A DNA stretch of 64,000 bases from an uncultured Pseudomonadota bacterium (lineage in GTDB: Bacteria > Pseudomonadota > Gammaproteobacteria > Steroidobacterales > Steroidobacteraceae). This document shows positions 35,301 through 42,980 of the stretch, one piece after another. The first letter of the stretch is position 1; each line of letters opens with the position of its first letter. Where the stretch lies: positions 1-64,000 of the forward strand of contig CAMLGF010000008.1 of assembly GCA_946479515.1 (NCBI GenBank), read 5' to 3'. Position numbers and translations under genes: made by a program. The notes beneath the pieces were generated by a model that worked only from the letters and a program-made list of their open reading frames with translations, was not told where the DNA came from and searched no databases.

Positions 35301-36130
35301 CGCTGGCGCGCATCGAGCCGGCGGATCTCACCAACGCCGTGCTGCCGTCGGCCGATGAGCGCGTCGTGGGCCCCACCGAGGTGGTGGCGCGCGACCCGTT
35401 CCGTGTGACCAGCGAAATCACGCTGTCGCTGGGTGAGAAGGTGCGGGTCGAGACCTATGGTCTTTCCGGCCACATCACCGGCAGCATCACCGAGCGCACC
35501 CTGCCGGGCGAGCCCACTCGCGCCACGGGTGAGCTGCAGGTGCGCGACGGGGAGTACCTGGCGCTGGCGCGCAAGCTCGACATCGAGCGCGGCCGACTCC
35601 TCTTCAATGGCGGCTTGCTGGTGGACCCGGCGGTGGACATCCGCGCGGTGAAGATCTTCCCGGACGTGAAGGCGGGCGTGAACGTGCGCGGCTCTCTGCG
35701 GGAACCGCGGTTGTCATTCTTTTCCGAGCCGTCGATACCGCAGTCGCAGATCGTGTCGCTGCTGCTCGCGGGCGGCGGTCTGGAAGATACCCAGGCCCTG
35801 GGCCGCCCGGGAAGCCCGGGCGCCTCGCAGGAAGTCGCGGGCCAGGCGGCGGCACTGCTCGCCGCGCAGCTCGGCGGGCGCCTCGGCATCCAGGACATCA
35901 GCGTGGAATCGAGCGGCAAGGTCAAAGACGACACCGGGCGGGTTTCCAGCGAAACCTCGCTGGTGCTCGGCAAGTATCTCTCGCCGCGCCTGTACGTGAG
36001 CTGGGGCGTGTCACTGACCGAGTCCATCAACACCTTCAAGATGCGCTACACGCTCGACGAGAACTGGACCATCAAGACCGAGGCCGGCAAGGAGCGCGCG
36101 GCCGACCTGGTCTTCACCATCGAGAAGTGA
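32339..36130 (+). CDS. tamB: Translocation and assembly module inner-membrane protein TamB
   Basis: A 1263-residue AsmA-superfamily protein with an N-terminal membrane anchor (about residues 12-35, FAWVFTSLLVLIVSCLAWVI), a very long beta-taco body spanning the periplasm, and the C-terminal DUF490 domain. The C-terminal region contains LFNGGLLVDPAVDIRAVK, SQIVSLLLAGGG and LSPRLYVSWGVSLTESINTF, all typical of TamB. It acts with TamA and redundantly with YhdP and YdbH in lipid traffic. Its stop overlaps the alkB GTG start (GTGA). Confidence 0.95.
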   Translation: MNFSKIKKPLKIFAWVFTSLLVLIVSCLAWVIYTESGLRFLVAHLPEKMGRSMVLRVDEVHGTIAGGFSARNVDVDHELTHVRVVGGSARVNFWPLLVGRISVRAANAEFVEVTVKRRTRPRPKLPPKFMPRLLSISAEHAAARTLMIIAPNGRHVQFDQVSAAGIVGHKTIRIFEGNLIYGFIHARTLGLLRAADPMKLSGEATTRIIMEGQPEWRADASFDGDLDKLPVTGKLQTPFRADLAGELLSLSKAFHWSGEAQVYNFDLRAFGGGGALGIVHGKLQLGGEMNAFHGRGPLVIPGLGSGLFDAVFAGDYSEKRVTASHYEITHRDTGSHVEGSGVIEPVDNGPRLDLSGTWREVRWPLVERFTADRPQLFSSAAGHYTLRGVWPYDLTASGELYVPKVDLMSVALGGRLHKDHLVIDSLDLDAFGGRAQLAGEARWNPDESWALAGKFAGFDPATLRPGFDGALDFDLQARGAPFGGEGKVEFAFRDLRGKLRGNPASGSGRVEIEGENYTFDNLRFRAGNTRLLLDGHIGGQALDLDFAVDADNLALLAPGARGELHANGRLGGTSAAPVVKFQALGSGIEHQDLKIDKLSANVDLDWRGQRASHADVAVSRLTFGQRELTQFNATLDGTTAAHVVRADALADRTALHFSARGGFADGAWTATIGDFFIDDAANLDLQLDTPFAAMVSAKAFRVDHLCMHGKVARLCAQASGDEAGWQLKADAQNLPVSTLTAGLTRNVDYQGSLNASASVSSTGGAPFVGEARIDLVDAAIRHKLASGRTDVITFGSGYVTLLAAPSHLSSELRLDAAERGLIAGRLRAERTGPELGRLPIRGQLQMATGELGFLTLYLPAIDRAAGHFDANLNFDGTLGEPRASGVIRLSRGELDLYQMNLALRELEMEARIVANNLEFSSTAKAGPGSLRSSGRIEWRENLPYGELNVKGENLRMVDVPEARIDASPDLNFRIAGHDILVKGEVNIPLARIEPADLTNAVLPSADERVVGPTEVVARDPFRVTSEITLSLGEKVRVETYGLSGHITGSITERTLPGEPTRATGELQVRDGEYLALARKLDIERGRLLFNGGLLVDPAVDIRAVKIFPDVKAGVNVRGSLREPRLSFFSEPSIPQSQIVSLLLAGGGLEDTQALGRPGSPGASQEVAGQAAALLAAQLGGRLGIQDISVESSGKVKDDTGRVSSETSLVLGKYLSPRLYVSWGVSLTESINTFKMRYTLDENWTIKTEAGKERAADLVFTIEK

Positions 36131-36768
36131 ACACACTCGAACTATTCGGTGCCGGCGGCAGCGAGCACTTGCGGCTCGACGCAGGCATCACCCTGCTGCG
36201 CGGCTTCGTGCACACGGCGGCGCTGCTGCCGCTGATCGAGCAGATCGCCGCCGCGGCCCCGTTCCGGCACCTGGTGACTCCCGGCGGCCAGACCATGTCC
36301 GTCGCCATGACCAACTGCGGGCCGGTCGGCTGGGTGAGCGATCGATCCGGGTACCGCTACGGTCCGCGCGACCCGCTCACGGATCGCCCCTGGCCGGCCA
36401 TGCCCGCGGAATTCCTGCGGCTCGCGCTCGGCGCGGCCGCGGCAGGCGGCTTCCCGGAATTCGCGCCCGACGCCTGCCTGATCAACCGCTACGCCACCGG
36501 GGCGCGCCTCACCGCGCATCGCGATGCCGACGAACAGAATTTCTCCCAGCCCATCGTCTCGGTGTCGCTCGGCTTGCCGGCGAGCTTCGCGTTCTACGGG
36601 CTCACGCGCGGCGGCAAGGGACGCAACGTCGCGCTCGCCGATGGCGACGTGCTGGTGTGGGGCGGCCCTGCGCGCCTGGTGTATCACGCCGTGCGACCGG
36701 TGAAGCCCGGCCACCATGCGCTCACCGGCAGCTATCGCTACAACCTCACCTTCCGGCACGCCCGCTGA
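36127..36768 (+). CDS. alkB: DNA oxidative demethylase AlkB
   Basis: A 213-residue Fe(II)/2-oxoglutarate dioxygenase that repairs 1-methyladenine and 3-methylcytosine. Iron ligands HxD lie in LTAHRDADEQN and the distal histidine in LVYHAVRPV. The 2-oxoglutarate-binding arginines are in RYNLTFR near the end. INRYATGARLTAHRD matches E. coli-type AlkB closely. GTG 36127 overlaps the tamB stop by 4 bp. It converges with the hypothetical gene at 36769, stop to stop with no gap. Confidence 0.96.
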   Translation: MNTLELFGAGGSEHLRLDAGITLLRGFVHTAALLPLIEQIAAAAPFRHLVTPGGQTMSVAMTNCGPVGWVSDRSGYRYGPRDPLTDRPWPAMPAEFLRLALGAAAAGGFPEFAPDACLINRYATGARLTAHRDADEQNFSQPIVSVSLGLPASFAFYGLTRGGKGRNVALADGDVLVWGGPARLVYHAVRPVKPGHHALTGSYRYNLTFRHAR

Positions 36769-37659
36769 TCATTTGCGGGCGTGCAGCAGCTGGTACAGCC
36801 GGTCGCCGCGGTGGTTGGTGTCGCGCGCGTACGCGTATTCCCAGAGCGCGGGCGTCGAATACAGAAGCGTACCCACGCCGGTCGTGGGATTGATGGACAG
36901 CACGACACTCGCCTTGCAATCGGTGTGCAGGCCGTTGCCGATCGCCGGGCACCAGCGCCAGATGCTGAACTTGCGCTCGGCCTGGTCGACGGTTTCACCC
37001 TCTTCCGTCTGGATGAGCACGCGACCCCGGCGCAGATAGCCCTTGGGTTCGCCGAACCGCGCCACCAGCTGGCTGACCATGCGGTCGTAGACGGTGACGA
37101 AGTCGCCCGGTAGTTTGGCGAGCTGGTCGCGGTTCTCGCTCTGGAAATGCATGCGGACGCCGCAGAACTCGTTGATGTCGTCGAAGTTCGGCGGCGGGTC
37201 CTTCTTGCGCACCGAGCTCTGCCAGCTCGCGCAGAATTGATAGACCACGGGATGCAGCACCACCCCTTGCGATTCGTCGCCCATGCGGAAGCCCTGGTCG
37301 GGGATGGCGTATTCGGACATCACGTAGAAGCCGCCGCCTTCGTATTCCCTGCGGATGCGCAGCAGCGTGGCCTGGAAGTCGCAACCATCGACCGCGCCCG
37401 ACATGAAGCCCCCGCTCGGGCGACCCGGCACGCACGTGAAGAACGCCTCTTTTTCCACCGGCAGTATCCAGCCCGCGCCCACTCCGAGAGGCTCCTGCGG
37501 CAGGCGGTCGAAATTGCGGCGCAACTCGCCCCAGGTCTTGCCGGCAAAGCCTTCGGGCGGCACGTATTTCACCCGCTTCGCGGCAGCCTCGGAAACCAGG
37601 CCGGTCGTCAGGGCAACCGCCAGGAGGCAGGCCGGAATCATTCTCTGCAATGGGTTCAC
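36769..37659 (-). CDS. Exported hypothetical protein, tandem paralogue A
   Basis: A 296-residue exported protein of unknown family, clearly paralogous to the product of 37693-38577. Shared blocks in order: VKYVPPEGF, WGELR, RLPQEPxGV, GGGFYxxSEYxIPxQGFRxGD, GVVxHPVVYQFCAxW, PPNF, LAKLPxDxVTVYDRM, RKFSxWRWCPxxxNG, LHTxCKASV and LLYSTPxLWEYAxAR. Cysteines are conserved between the copies, suggesting disulphides. GTG 37659 follows TGAGGCGCAT and precedes a signal peptide (MIPACLLAVALTTGLVSEAAA); ATG 37641 is an alternative start. It ends directly against the alkB stop. No catalytic motif is recognised. Confidence 0.8.
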   Translation of the reverse strand: MNPLQRMIPACLLAVALTTGLVSEAAAKRVKYVPPEGFAGKTWGELRRNFDRLPQEPLGVGAGWILPVEKEAFFTCVPGRPSGGFMSGAVDGCDFQATLLRIRREYEGGGFYVMSEYAIPDQGFRMGDESQGVVLHPVVYQFCASWQSSVRKKDPPPNFDDINEFCGVRMHFQSENRDQLAKLPGDFVTVYDRMVSQLVARFGEPKGYLRRGRVLIQTEEGETVDQAERKFSIWRWCPAIGNGLHTDCKASVVLSINPTTGVGTLLYSTPALWEYAYARDTNHRGDRLYQLLHARK

Positions 37660-37692
37660 ATGCGCCTCACTGGCTGGCAACGTCGAGCCAGC

Positions 37693-38577
37693 TTACCGCG
37701 GAACGTGCAGTAGTTTGAAGAGCCGGTCGCCCTTGAAACCGTTGTTCTCGCGCGCCCAGGCGTATTCCCAGAGCAGCGGCGTGGAATACAGCACCTGGCC
37801 CGTGCCCGTGGCCGGGTCAATTGACAGGGTGACGCTCGCCTTGCAGCTGGTGTGGAAGCCGTTGTAGACCGGCGGACACCAGCGCCAGACACTGAACTTG
37901 CGCGCCGGGCCATCGCCGCGCTCACCCTCGCCGGTCTCGATGATCACCTGGCCGCGACGGCTGAAATGCGCCGGCGGCCCGAACTTCGCCAGCAGCTTCT
38001 CCAGCATGCGGTCGTACACCGTGACATGGTCCGCCGGTAGTTTGGCGAGCTCGTCGGCGGGCTCGCTCTGGAACATCAGGCGCATGCCGCACAGTTTGTT
38101 GAGCGTGGCGAAATTGGGCGGCGCCACCTTCTTCTTGATGGACGCGGGCCAGTTCGCGCAGAACTGGTATACGACGGGATGGATCACCACGCCGTCCGAC
38201 GCGTCACCCCAGCGGAAGCCCTGCTCGGGGATGCTGTACTCGGAGAGGATGTAGAACCCGCCGCCGTGGTATGTCGCGCCGAGGCGGTCCAGCGTCTTCT
38301 GCCAATCGCAGGATTCATAGGCGCCATTCATCTGCGGGCCGATGTAGCGGCCCGCACCGCAGCTGTAGGTGTCGGCGCTCTTCTGCGAGAGGATGTAGGC
38401 GGCCGCGACGCCGATGGGCTCCTGCGGCAGGCGGGTGAATGCCGAGCGCAGCTCGCCCCAGCGGTGATGGCCGAAGCCTTCGGGCGGCACGTACTTCACC
38501 GCGGATGGCTGCGCGGCGTACGTCGCCAGCGGCGCAAGCAGTGCCAGAAGGCAGGAAAGCAGCTGCCGGTCTCTCAT
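37693..38577 (-). CDS. Exported hypothetical protein, tandem paralogue B
   Basis: A 294-residue protein paralogous to the following gene (about half the residues look identical). ATG 38577 has a strong ribosome site (GGGAGGATCGAGC) and starts a signal peptide MRDRQLLSCLLALLAPLATY cleaved near AQ. It carries the same ordered motifs and conserved cysteines as paralogue A. A gap of 33 bp separates the two genes, so they form a two-gene operon. The Trp/Tyr/Cys-rich repeating content suggests a periplasmic or surface protein. It is divergent from the YciI-like gene. Confidence 0.82.
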   Translation of the reverse strand: MRDRQLLSCLLALLAPLATYAAQPSAVKYVPPEGFGHHRWGELRSAFTRLPQEPIGVAAAYILSQKSADTYSCGAGRYIGPQMNGAYESCDWQKTLDRLGATYHGGGFYILSEYSIPEQGFRWGDASDGVVIHPVVYQFCANWPASIKKKVAPPNFATLNKLCGMRLMFQSEPADELAKLPADHVTVYDRMLEKLLAKFGPPAHFSRRGQVIIETGEGERGDGPARKFSVWRWCPPVYNGFHTSCKASVTLSIDPATGTGQVLYSTPLLWEYAWARENNGFKGDRLFKLLHVPR

Positions 38578-38710
38578 GCTCGATCCTCCCGGGCCCGGGT
38601 TCACAACCGCCGCGAATTGTAGATCGCGCTTGCCGGCGCGCACCGTAGCTGTGCCTCGCGGACGCTCCTATAAGATTGCGTTCCCAGACGCTCAACTCCC
38701 GCCACCCGCC

Positions 38711-39028
38711 ATGCATTACCTGCTCTTCTATGACTATGTTCCGGACGTGCTCGTGCGCCGCCCGCATTTCCGTGGCGCACACCTGCAGCATGCGCTGGCC
38801 TCCGTGGCGCGCGGCGAACTGCTGCTGGCCGGCGCCTTCGCCGATCCCGTGGACGGCGCGGCGCTGCTGTTCTGCGCTGCCTCCAAGGACCCGGTCGAGA
38901 AGTTCGCGCGCGAGGACCCCTACGTCACCGGTGGACTGGTGACGCAGTGGAAGGTTCGTGCCTGGACAACCGTGGTGGGTAAGGACGCCGCGAACCCATT
39001 GCCGCCCGAGGCGGGTGCCGCCCGGTAA
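38711..39028 (+). CDS. YciI-like protein
   Basis: A 105-residue YciI/dimeric alpha-beta-barrel protein. MHYLLFYDYVPD, then RxxHLQHALASVARGELLLAGAF, DPVDGAALLF and a DPYVTGGLVTQWKVRAW block match the family, including the conserved His and Asp. Function in most bacteria is unknown, possibly a small dehalogenase-like or antioxidant enzyme. ATG 38711 is the first residue of the fold; the longer upstream frame is discarded. It lies 97 bp before argR on the same strand. Confidence 0.92.
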   Translation: MHYLLFYDYVPDVLVRRPHFRGAHLQHALASVARGELLLAGAFADPVDGAALLFCAASKDPVEKFAREDPYVTGGLVTQWKVRAWTTVVGKDAANPLPPEAGAAR

Positions 39029-39094
39029 TCGACCGCCGCTCGCGCGTGGCAGGCCTGCCGCCCGCGATATTTGCCGTCCGCACCATTGACCGGC

Positions 39095-39131
39095 TGTGCA
39101 TTTTTATGCACCATGCGCGTTCTTTATGCAC
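39095..39131 (+). promoter_or_regulatory. ARG boxes at the argR promoter
   Basis: GTGCATTTTTATGCAC (39096-39111) is a perfect palindrome of two 6-base arms around TTTT. A second right half site ATGCAC lies at 39126-39131, with its centre 20 bp further on. Tandem ~18-bp palindromes about 20 bp apart, with ATGCA/TGCAT-type arms and an AT centre, are the classic ArgR operator layout. A TTGACC -35-like hexamer precedes it at 39087-39092. This indicates arginine-dependent autorepression of argR and probably of the downstream operon. Confidence 0.8.
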
Positions 39132-39584
39132 ACCGACCACCATCGCGAAGCGCGTCGAAGCGCCATCGTCCGCCTGCTGCGCGCCGCCCCGGTGCGGCGG
39201 CAGCAGGAACTGGTGCGCCTGCTGAAGCGCGAGGGGCACGCGGTCACGCAGTCTTCGATCAGCCGCGACCTGCGCGAGCTCGGGGTGCTGAAGCACAGCG
39301 ATGGCTATGTGCTGCCCGACGGCGCCGAGATGGCGGCGCGCACCCAGGACAATTTCGCCACGGTGGCCCAGTTCGTACGCGAGGTTCGCACGGCCGGCAG
39401 TTCCATCACCGTGGTCAAGACGACCATCGGCTCGGCCGGCAGCGTGGCCGCCGCCATCGACAAGGCCGTGTGGCCCGACGTCGCCGGCACCGTGTCCGGC
39501 GACGACACGATTTTCATCGCCACTGCCGATGCCCGCGCCCAGGCGCGGGTGCTCGAGCAGCTGCGCAACGCGTTTGGAGTCTGA
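39126..39584 (+). CDS. argR: Arginine repressor ArgR
   Basis: A 152-residue ArgR. The N-terminal winged helix contains RRQQELVRLLKREGHAVTQS then SISRDLRELG (recognition helix region), and the C-terminal hexamerisation/arginine-binding domain ends GTVSGDDTIFIATADARAQA, with the GDDTIF motif that binds arginine. ATG 39126 is chosen because the alternative start GTG 39096 lies inside the ARG-box palindrome. No ribosome site is visible, so the mRNA may be nearly leaderless. It is the first gene of the arginine cluster; argG starts 7 bp after its stop. Confidence 0.93.
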   Translation: MHTDHHREARRSAIVRLLRAAPVRRQQELVRLLKREGHAVTQSSISRDLRELGVLKHSDGYVLPDGAEMAARTQDNFATVAQFVREVRTAGSSITVVKTTIGSAGSVAAAIDKAVWPDVAGTVSGDDTIFIATADARAQARVLEQLRNAFGV

Positions 39585-39591
39585 ACGAGAA

Positions 39592-40803
39592 ATGTCTGCC
39601 GAGAACGAAACGCCCATTGTCCTGGCCTATTCCGGCGGCCTCGACACCTCATTCCTGGTGCCCTGGCTCAAGGACAACTACGGTCGTCCGGTCATCACGG
39701 TGACCGTGGATACCGGCGGCATCGATGCCGCGGGCGCGAAGACGCTGGCCGAGCGGTCGCGCGCCTATGGCGCCATCGCGCACCATCAGATCGACGCGCG
39801 CGCCGACTATTTCGAGCAGGTGCTGCGCTTCCTGGTCATGGGCAACGTGCGCCGCGGCCAGCTCTATCCACTGTGCGTGGGCGCCGAGCGCGTCATGCAG
39901 GCGCAGCAGATCGCGCTCATGGCGCGCAAGCTCGGCACGAACTCCATCGCCCACGGCTGCACGGCCGCCGGCAACGACCAGGTGCGCTTCGAGGTGGCCA
40001 TGCGCACGCTGGCGCCGGAGCTCGAGGTGATTGCGCCGGTGCGCGATCGCGCATTCAAACGCCAGGAAGAGCTGGACTATCTGAACGCGCGTGGCCTGCC
40101 GTTGCCACCGTACGGCGCCGCCTATTCCATCAATCGCGGTCTCTGGGGCGTGACCATCGGCGGAAAGGAGACGCTGACCTCCGCGGGCAGCATCCCCGAT
40201 TCCGCGTGGGTGCTGTCGAAGGACGCCTTCACCAACCCGCGACCGCCCGCGAAACACACGCTCGAATTCGAGAAGGGCCGCCCGATCGGCTTGGACGGCA
40301 AGCGGATGTCGCCGGTCGAAGTCGTCGAAGCGCTGGAGACGCTCGGCGGCGCCTACGGCATCGGCCGCGGCATCCATCTCGGCGACACCATCATCGGCAC
40401 CAAGGGTCGCGTCGCCTTCGAAGCGCCCGCCGCGGAGACGCTGCTCACCGCGCATCGCGAGCTCGAGAAGCTCGTGCTCACGCCGCGCCAGCAGCGCATC
40501 AAGGAGACGCTCGCCGGCCCGTATGGCGACTGGGTGCACGAGGGTCAACTGCTCGACCCGGTGTGCCGCGACATCGAGGCGCTGTTCCTGTCTTCGCAGG
40601 AGCGGGTCACCGGCAAGGTCCATTTGCTGTTCCGGCCGGGGAGTCTGTTCGTCGAGGGCGTGGAGTCGCCGCACTCGCTGATGGCGGTTTCCAAGGGTGT
40701 GTATGGCGAGGCGCACGGCGAGTGGTCGCCGCAGGACGCGCTCGGCTTCTCGAAGATCGTTTCGCTCACGGGCATGTTCCATGCCCGTGCAGGAGGCAAG
40801 TGA
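39592..40803 (+). CDS. argG: Argininosuccinate synthase
   Basis: A 403-residue ATP-dependent ligase joining citrulline and aspartate. The PP-loop motif AYSGGLDTS is near the N-terminus, and the ARGOSUCCIN-type block AHGCTAAGNDQVRFE is present. Length is normal for the family. ATG 39592 fits; the frame reads back into argR but without coding sense. Its TGA overlaps the next ATG (TGATG), and the downstream gene has its own AGGAGG inside the argG 3' end. Confidence 0.96.
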   Translation: MSAENETPIVLAYSGGLDTSFLVPWLKDNYGRPVITVTVDTGGIDAAGAKTLAERSRAYGAIAHHQIDARADYFEQVLRFLVMGNVRRGQLYPLCVGAERVMQAQQIALMARKLGTNSIAHGCTAAGNDQVRFEVAMRTLAPELEVIAPVRDRAFKRQEELDYLNARGLPLPPYGAAYSINRGLWGVTIGGKETLTSAGSIPDSAWVLSKDAFTNPRPPAKHTLEFEKGRPIGLDGKRMSPVEVVEALETLGGAYGIGRGIHLGDTIIGTKGRVAFEAPAAETLLTAHRELEKLVLTPRQQRIKETLAGPYGDWVHEGQLLDPVCRDIEALFLSSQERVTGKVHLLFRPGSLFVEGVESPHSLMAVSKGVYGEAHGEWSPQDALGFSKIVSLTGMFHARAGGK

Positions 40804-41888
40804 TGCGCACGGTAGTCGTCGACAAGGTCGCATCGGTGACCCAGGCCTGCGGCCTGGGCAACGAGGTGCGCGTGGCCACCGACAACATCCCCGCCGAGGA
40901 AGGCGTGGTGGTGGTCGTGGAAGTGCTCACCAACAAGTCCAACTACAACACGCTCGAACTCACCAGCGGCCGCATGGCCAAGGTGAGCCAGGGCGACATC
41001 GTGGTCGGCGCGCTCGGGCACCGCAAGGCGCTGTTCGGCTACTCGGGCCACGTGCCCACCAGCGTGAAGCCCGGCGATGTCCTGCAGATGCTCAACATCG
41101 GCGGCGTGCTCGGCGTGTGCGACTCGGTGAACCCGGACAAGGGTAAGCCCTTCGACTGCCGCGTCATCGGCGGCGTGCTCGATTTCCCGTACCTGGGCGA
41201 GCGCATCGGCGTGCCGGCGCGCGTGGGCTACCGCAAGTTCGATCCGGACGCGCCGCTGAATACGCAGGGCGTGCCGGTGGTGGCGCTGGCCGGAACCTGC
41301 ATGGAGGCCGGCAAGACCGCGGCCGCGGCCGCCATCATCGCGCGCATGCGCCACCGCGGGCTGATCGTCGACGCCTTCAAGGCCACCGGCGTCTCGCTGC
41401 GCCGTGACATCCTGGCCTTCGAGGATGCCGGCGCGCGCAACACGCTCATCTTCACCGACTTCGGCATCGTCTCGACCACGCGCAAGGTGGGCCCGGCCAT
41501 CACGCGCACAATGATGAGCGAACTGTCCGACAAGAAGCCGGACGTCATCGTGTTCGAGCTCGGCGATGGGCTCATGGGCACGTATGGCGTCGATGCCATC
41601 CTCGAACAGGAAGACATCCGCAAGGCCATGACCGGCGTGGTGCTGAGCGCCAACGACCCGGTCGCGGCGTATGGCGGCGTGGAGATACTGCGCACCCGGT
41701 ACGGCATCGAACCGATCGCGGTCACCGGGCCGTCCACGGACAACGCGGTGGGCGTGCAGATCATCCAGGACCAGCTCAAGGTGCCCGCCTTCAACGCACT
41801 GGCGGCCGGCGCCGCGCTGGGCGATTCCATCATCAAGTCCGTCGGACTGACCCAGGCCCGCGCGCTCGACCGCGCGGCCAATGAGTGA
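40803..41888 (+). CDS. P-loop protein of the DUF1611/DgcN-like group in the arginine operon
   Basis: A 361-residue cytoplasmic protein with two parts. The N-terminal ~150 residues contain beta-rich segments (NKSNYNTLELTSGRMAKVS, GHRKALFGYSGHVPTSVKPG). A P-loop domain follows, with Walker A GTCMEAGKT at 164-172, then FKATGVSLRRDILAFEDAGA and VIVFELGDGLMGTYGVDAI. The pattern resembles DUF1611 proteins, one of which (DgcN) is reported to N-acetylate D-glutamate. AGGAGG seven bases before ATG 40803 gives a near-perfect ribosome site. It overlaps argG by 1 bp and argC by 8 bp, so it must be made with the pathway. No argA/argJ is in the cluster, so a role in N-acylglutamate supply is a reasonable hypothesis, not shown. 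Confidence 0.7.
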   Translation: MRTVVVDKVASVTQACGLGNEVRVATDNIPAEEGVVVVVEVLTNKSNYNTLELTSGRMAKVSQGDIVVGALGHRKALFGYSGHVPTSVKPGDVLQMLNIGGVLGVCDSVNPDKGKPFDCRVIGGVLDFPYLGERIGVPARVGYRKFDPDAPLNTQGVPVVALAGTCMEAGKTAAAAAIIARMRHRGLIVDAFKATGVSLRRDILAFEDAGARNTLIFTDFGIVSTTRKVGPAITRTMMSELSDKKPDVIVFELGDGLMGTYGVDAILEQEDIRKAMTGVVLSANDPVAAYGGVEILRTRYGIEPIAVTGPSTDNAVGVQIIQDQLKVPAFNALAAGAALGDSIIKSVGLTQARALDRAANE

Positions 41889-42978
41889 GGCCGCGCGACG
41901 CGCGAACCAAAACCCGATGCTGAACAAGATTCCCGCCATTGTGCTCGGTGGCACCGGCTACGTTTCCGGCGAGCTCATCCGCCTGATGCTCGGCCATCCC
42001 AACTACGTGCTCACCGGCGTCATGTCCGACAGCTCGCCGGGCGAGCTGGCCGGCAAGTCTTTCCCGCATCTCGCGGGCCTGCTCGGCGACACGGCGTTCA
42101 AGTCGCAGGCCGAAATCGCCGCGATCATCGCGAAGGAGCCGACGTGCGCGGTGTTCTGCGCCGCGCCGCACGGCGCCGCCGCCGCGCTGATCGACACGCT
42201 GCTCAAGGGCGCCGAAGCTGCGGGCACCAGGCCGCGCTTCGTCGACATCTCGGCGGACTTCCGCTTCGCGAACGCCCAGGCCTACGAGGCCGTGTACAAG
42301 CATCCGCACGGCGCGCCGCATCGGCTGTCGCAGTTCACCTGCGCCGTGCCCGAGCACGTGAAGAGCGTGGCCACGCCGCACGTGGGGCATCCCGGCTGCT
42401 TCTCCACGGCCATCCTGCTGGCGAGCGTGCCGCTGCTGGCGTCCGGCTTCTGCGAACCGATGTTGTTCGTCAGCGGAGTCACCGGCAGCACCGGCTCGGG
42501 CCGCAAGCCGGTCGAGGGCACGCATCACCCCACGCGGCACAGCGACCTGTATTCGTACGGCGCGCTCGGCCACCGCCACACGCCCGAGATCACGGCGCTC
42601 GCCAGGGCCGCGACCGGCATCGACGCCAGCTTCTCATTCGTGCCGCACTCCGGCCCGTTCGCGCGCGGCATCCATGCCACCGTGCAGGCCCAGCTCCGGT
42701 CGCCGCGGGACGCCGCCGCCGTCATCGGCATGCTGCGCGAGTTCTACGCGGGCTGCCCCTTCGTGCGCGTGCTGGACAATGCGCCGCGCGTGAAGGACAT
42801 CGTGGCGTCGAACTACGCACATCTGTCTGCGGCGGCCAATGGCAGGACCGTTGCCGTGATGAGCGTGGTCGACAATCTCAACAAGGGTGCCGCCGGCGGT
42901 GCCGTGCAGTGGATGAACCGCCTGTTCGGCCTGCCCGAGACCGCGGGCCTCACCGCGCCCGCGGCCGGTTGGACCTGA
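41881..42978 (+). CDS. argC: N-acetyl-gamma-glutamyl-phosphate reductase
   Basis: A 365-residue NADPH-dependent reductase of the third step of arginine synthesis. The Rossmann motif GGTGYVSGELIRLM is near the start, and the catalytic cysteine is in GHPGCFSTA. The SGVTGSTGSGRKP block and SFVPHSGPFARGIHATV follow. Start ATG 41881 gives an 8-bp overlap with the P-loop gene; ATG 41917 is a plausible alternative nearer the canonical N-terminus. Neither has a clear ribosome site, which favours translational coupling. It may accept succinylated substrate if the pathway is a succinyl variant (see findings). Confidence 0.94.
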   Translation: MSEAARRANQNPMLNKIPAIVLGGTGYVSGELIRLMLGHPNYVLTGVMSDSSPGELAGKSFPHLAGLLGDTAFKSQAEIAAIIAKEPTCAVFCAAPHGAAAALIDTLLKGAEAAGTRPRFVDISADFRFANAQAYEAVYKHPHGAPHRLSQFTCAVPEHVKSVATPHVGHPGCFSTAILLASVPLLASGFCEPMLFVSGVTGSTGSGRKPVEGTHHPTRHSDLYSYGALGHRHTPEITALARAATGIDASFSFVPHSGPFARGIHATVQAQLRSPRDAAAVIGMLREFYAGCPFVRVLDNAPRVKDIVASNYAHLSAAANGRTVAVMSVVDNLNKGAAGGAVQWMNRLFGLPETAGLTAPAAGWT

Positions 42979-42980
42979 TC

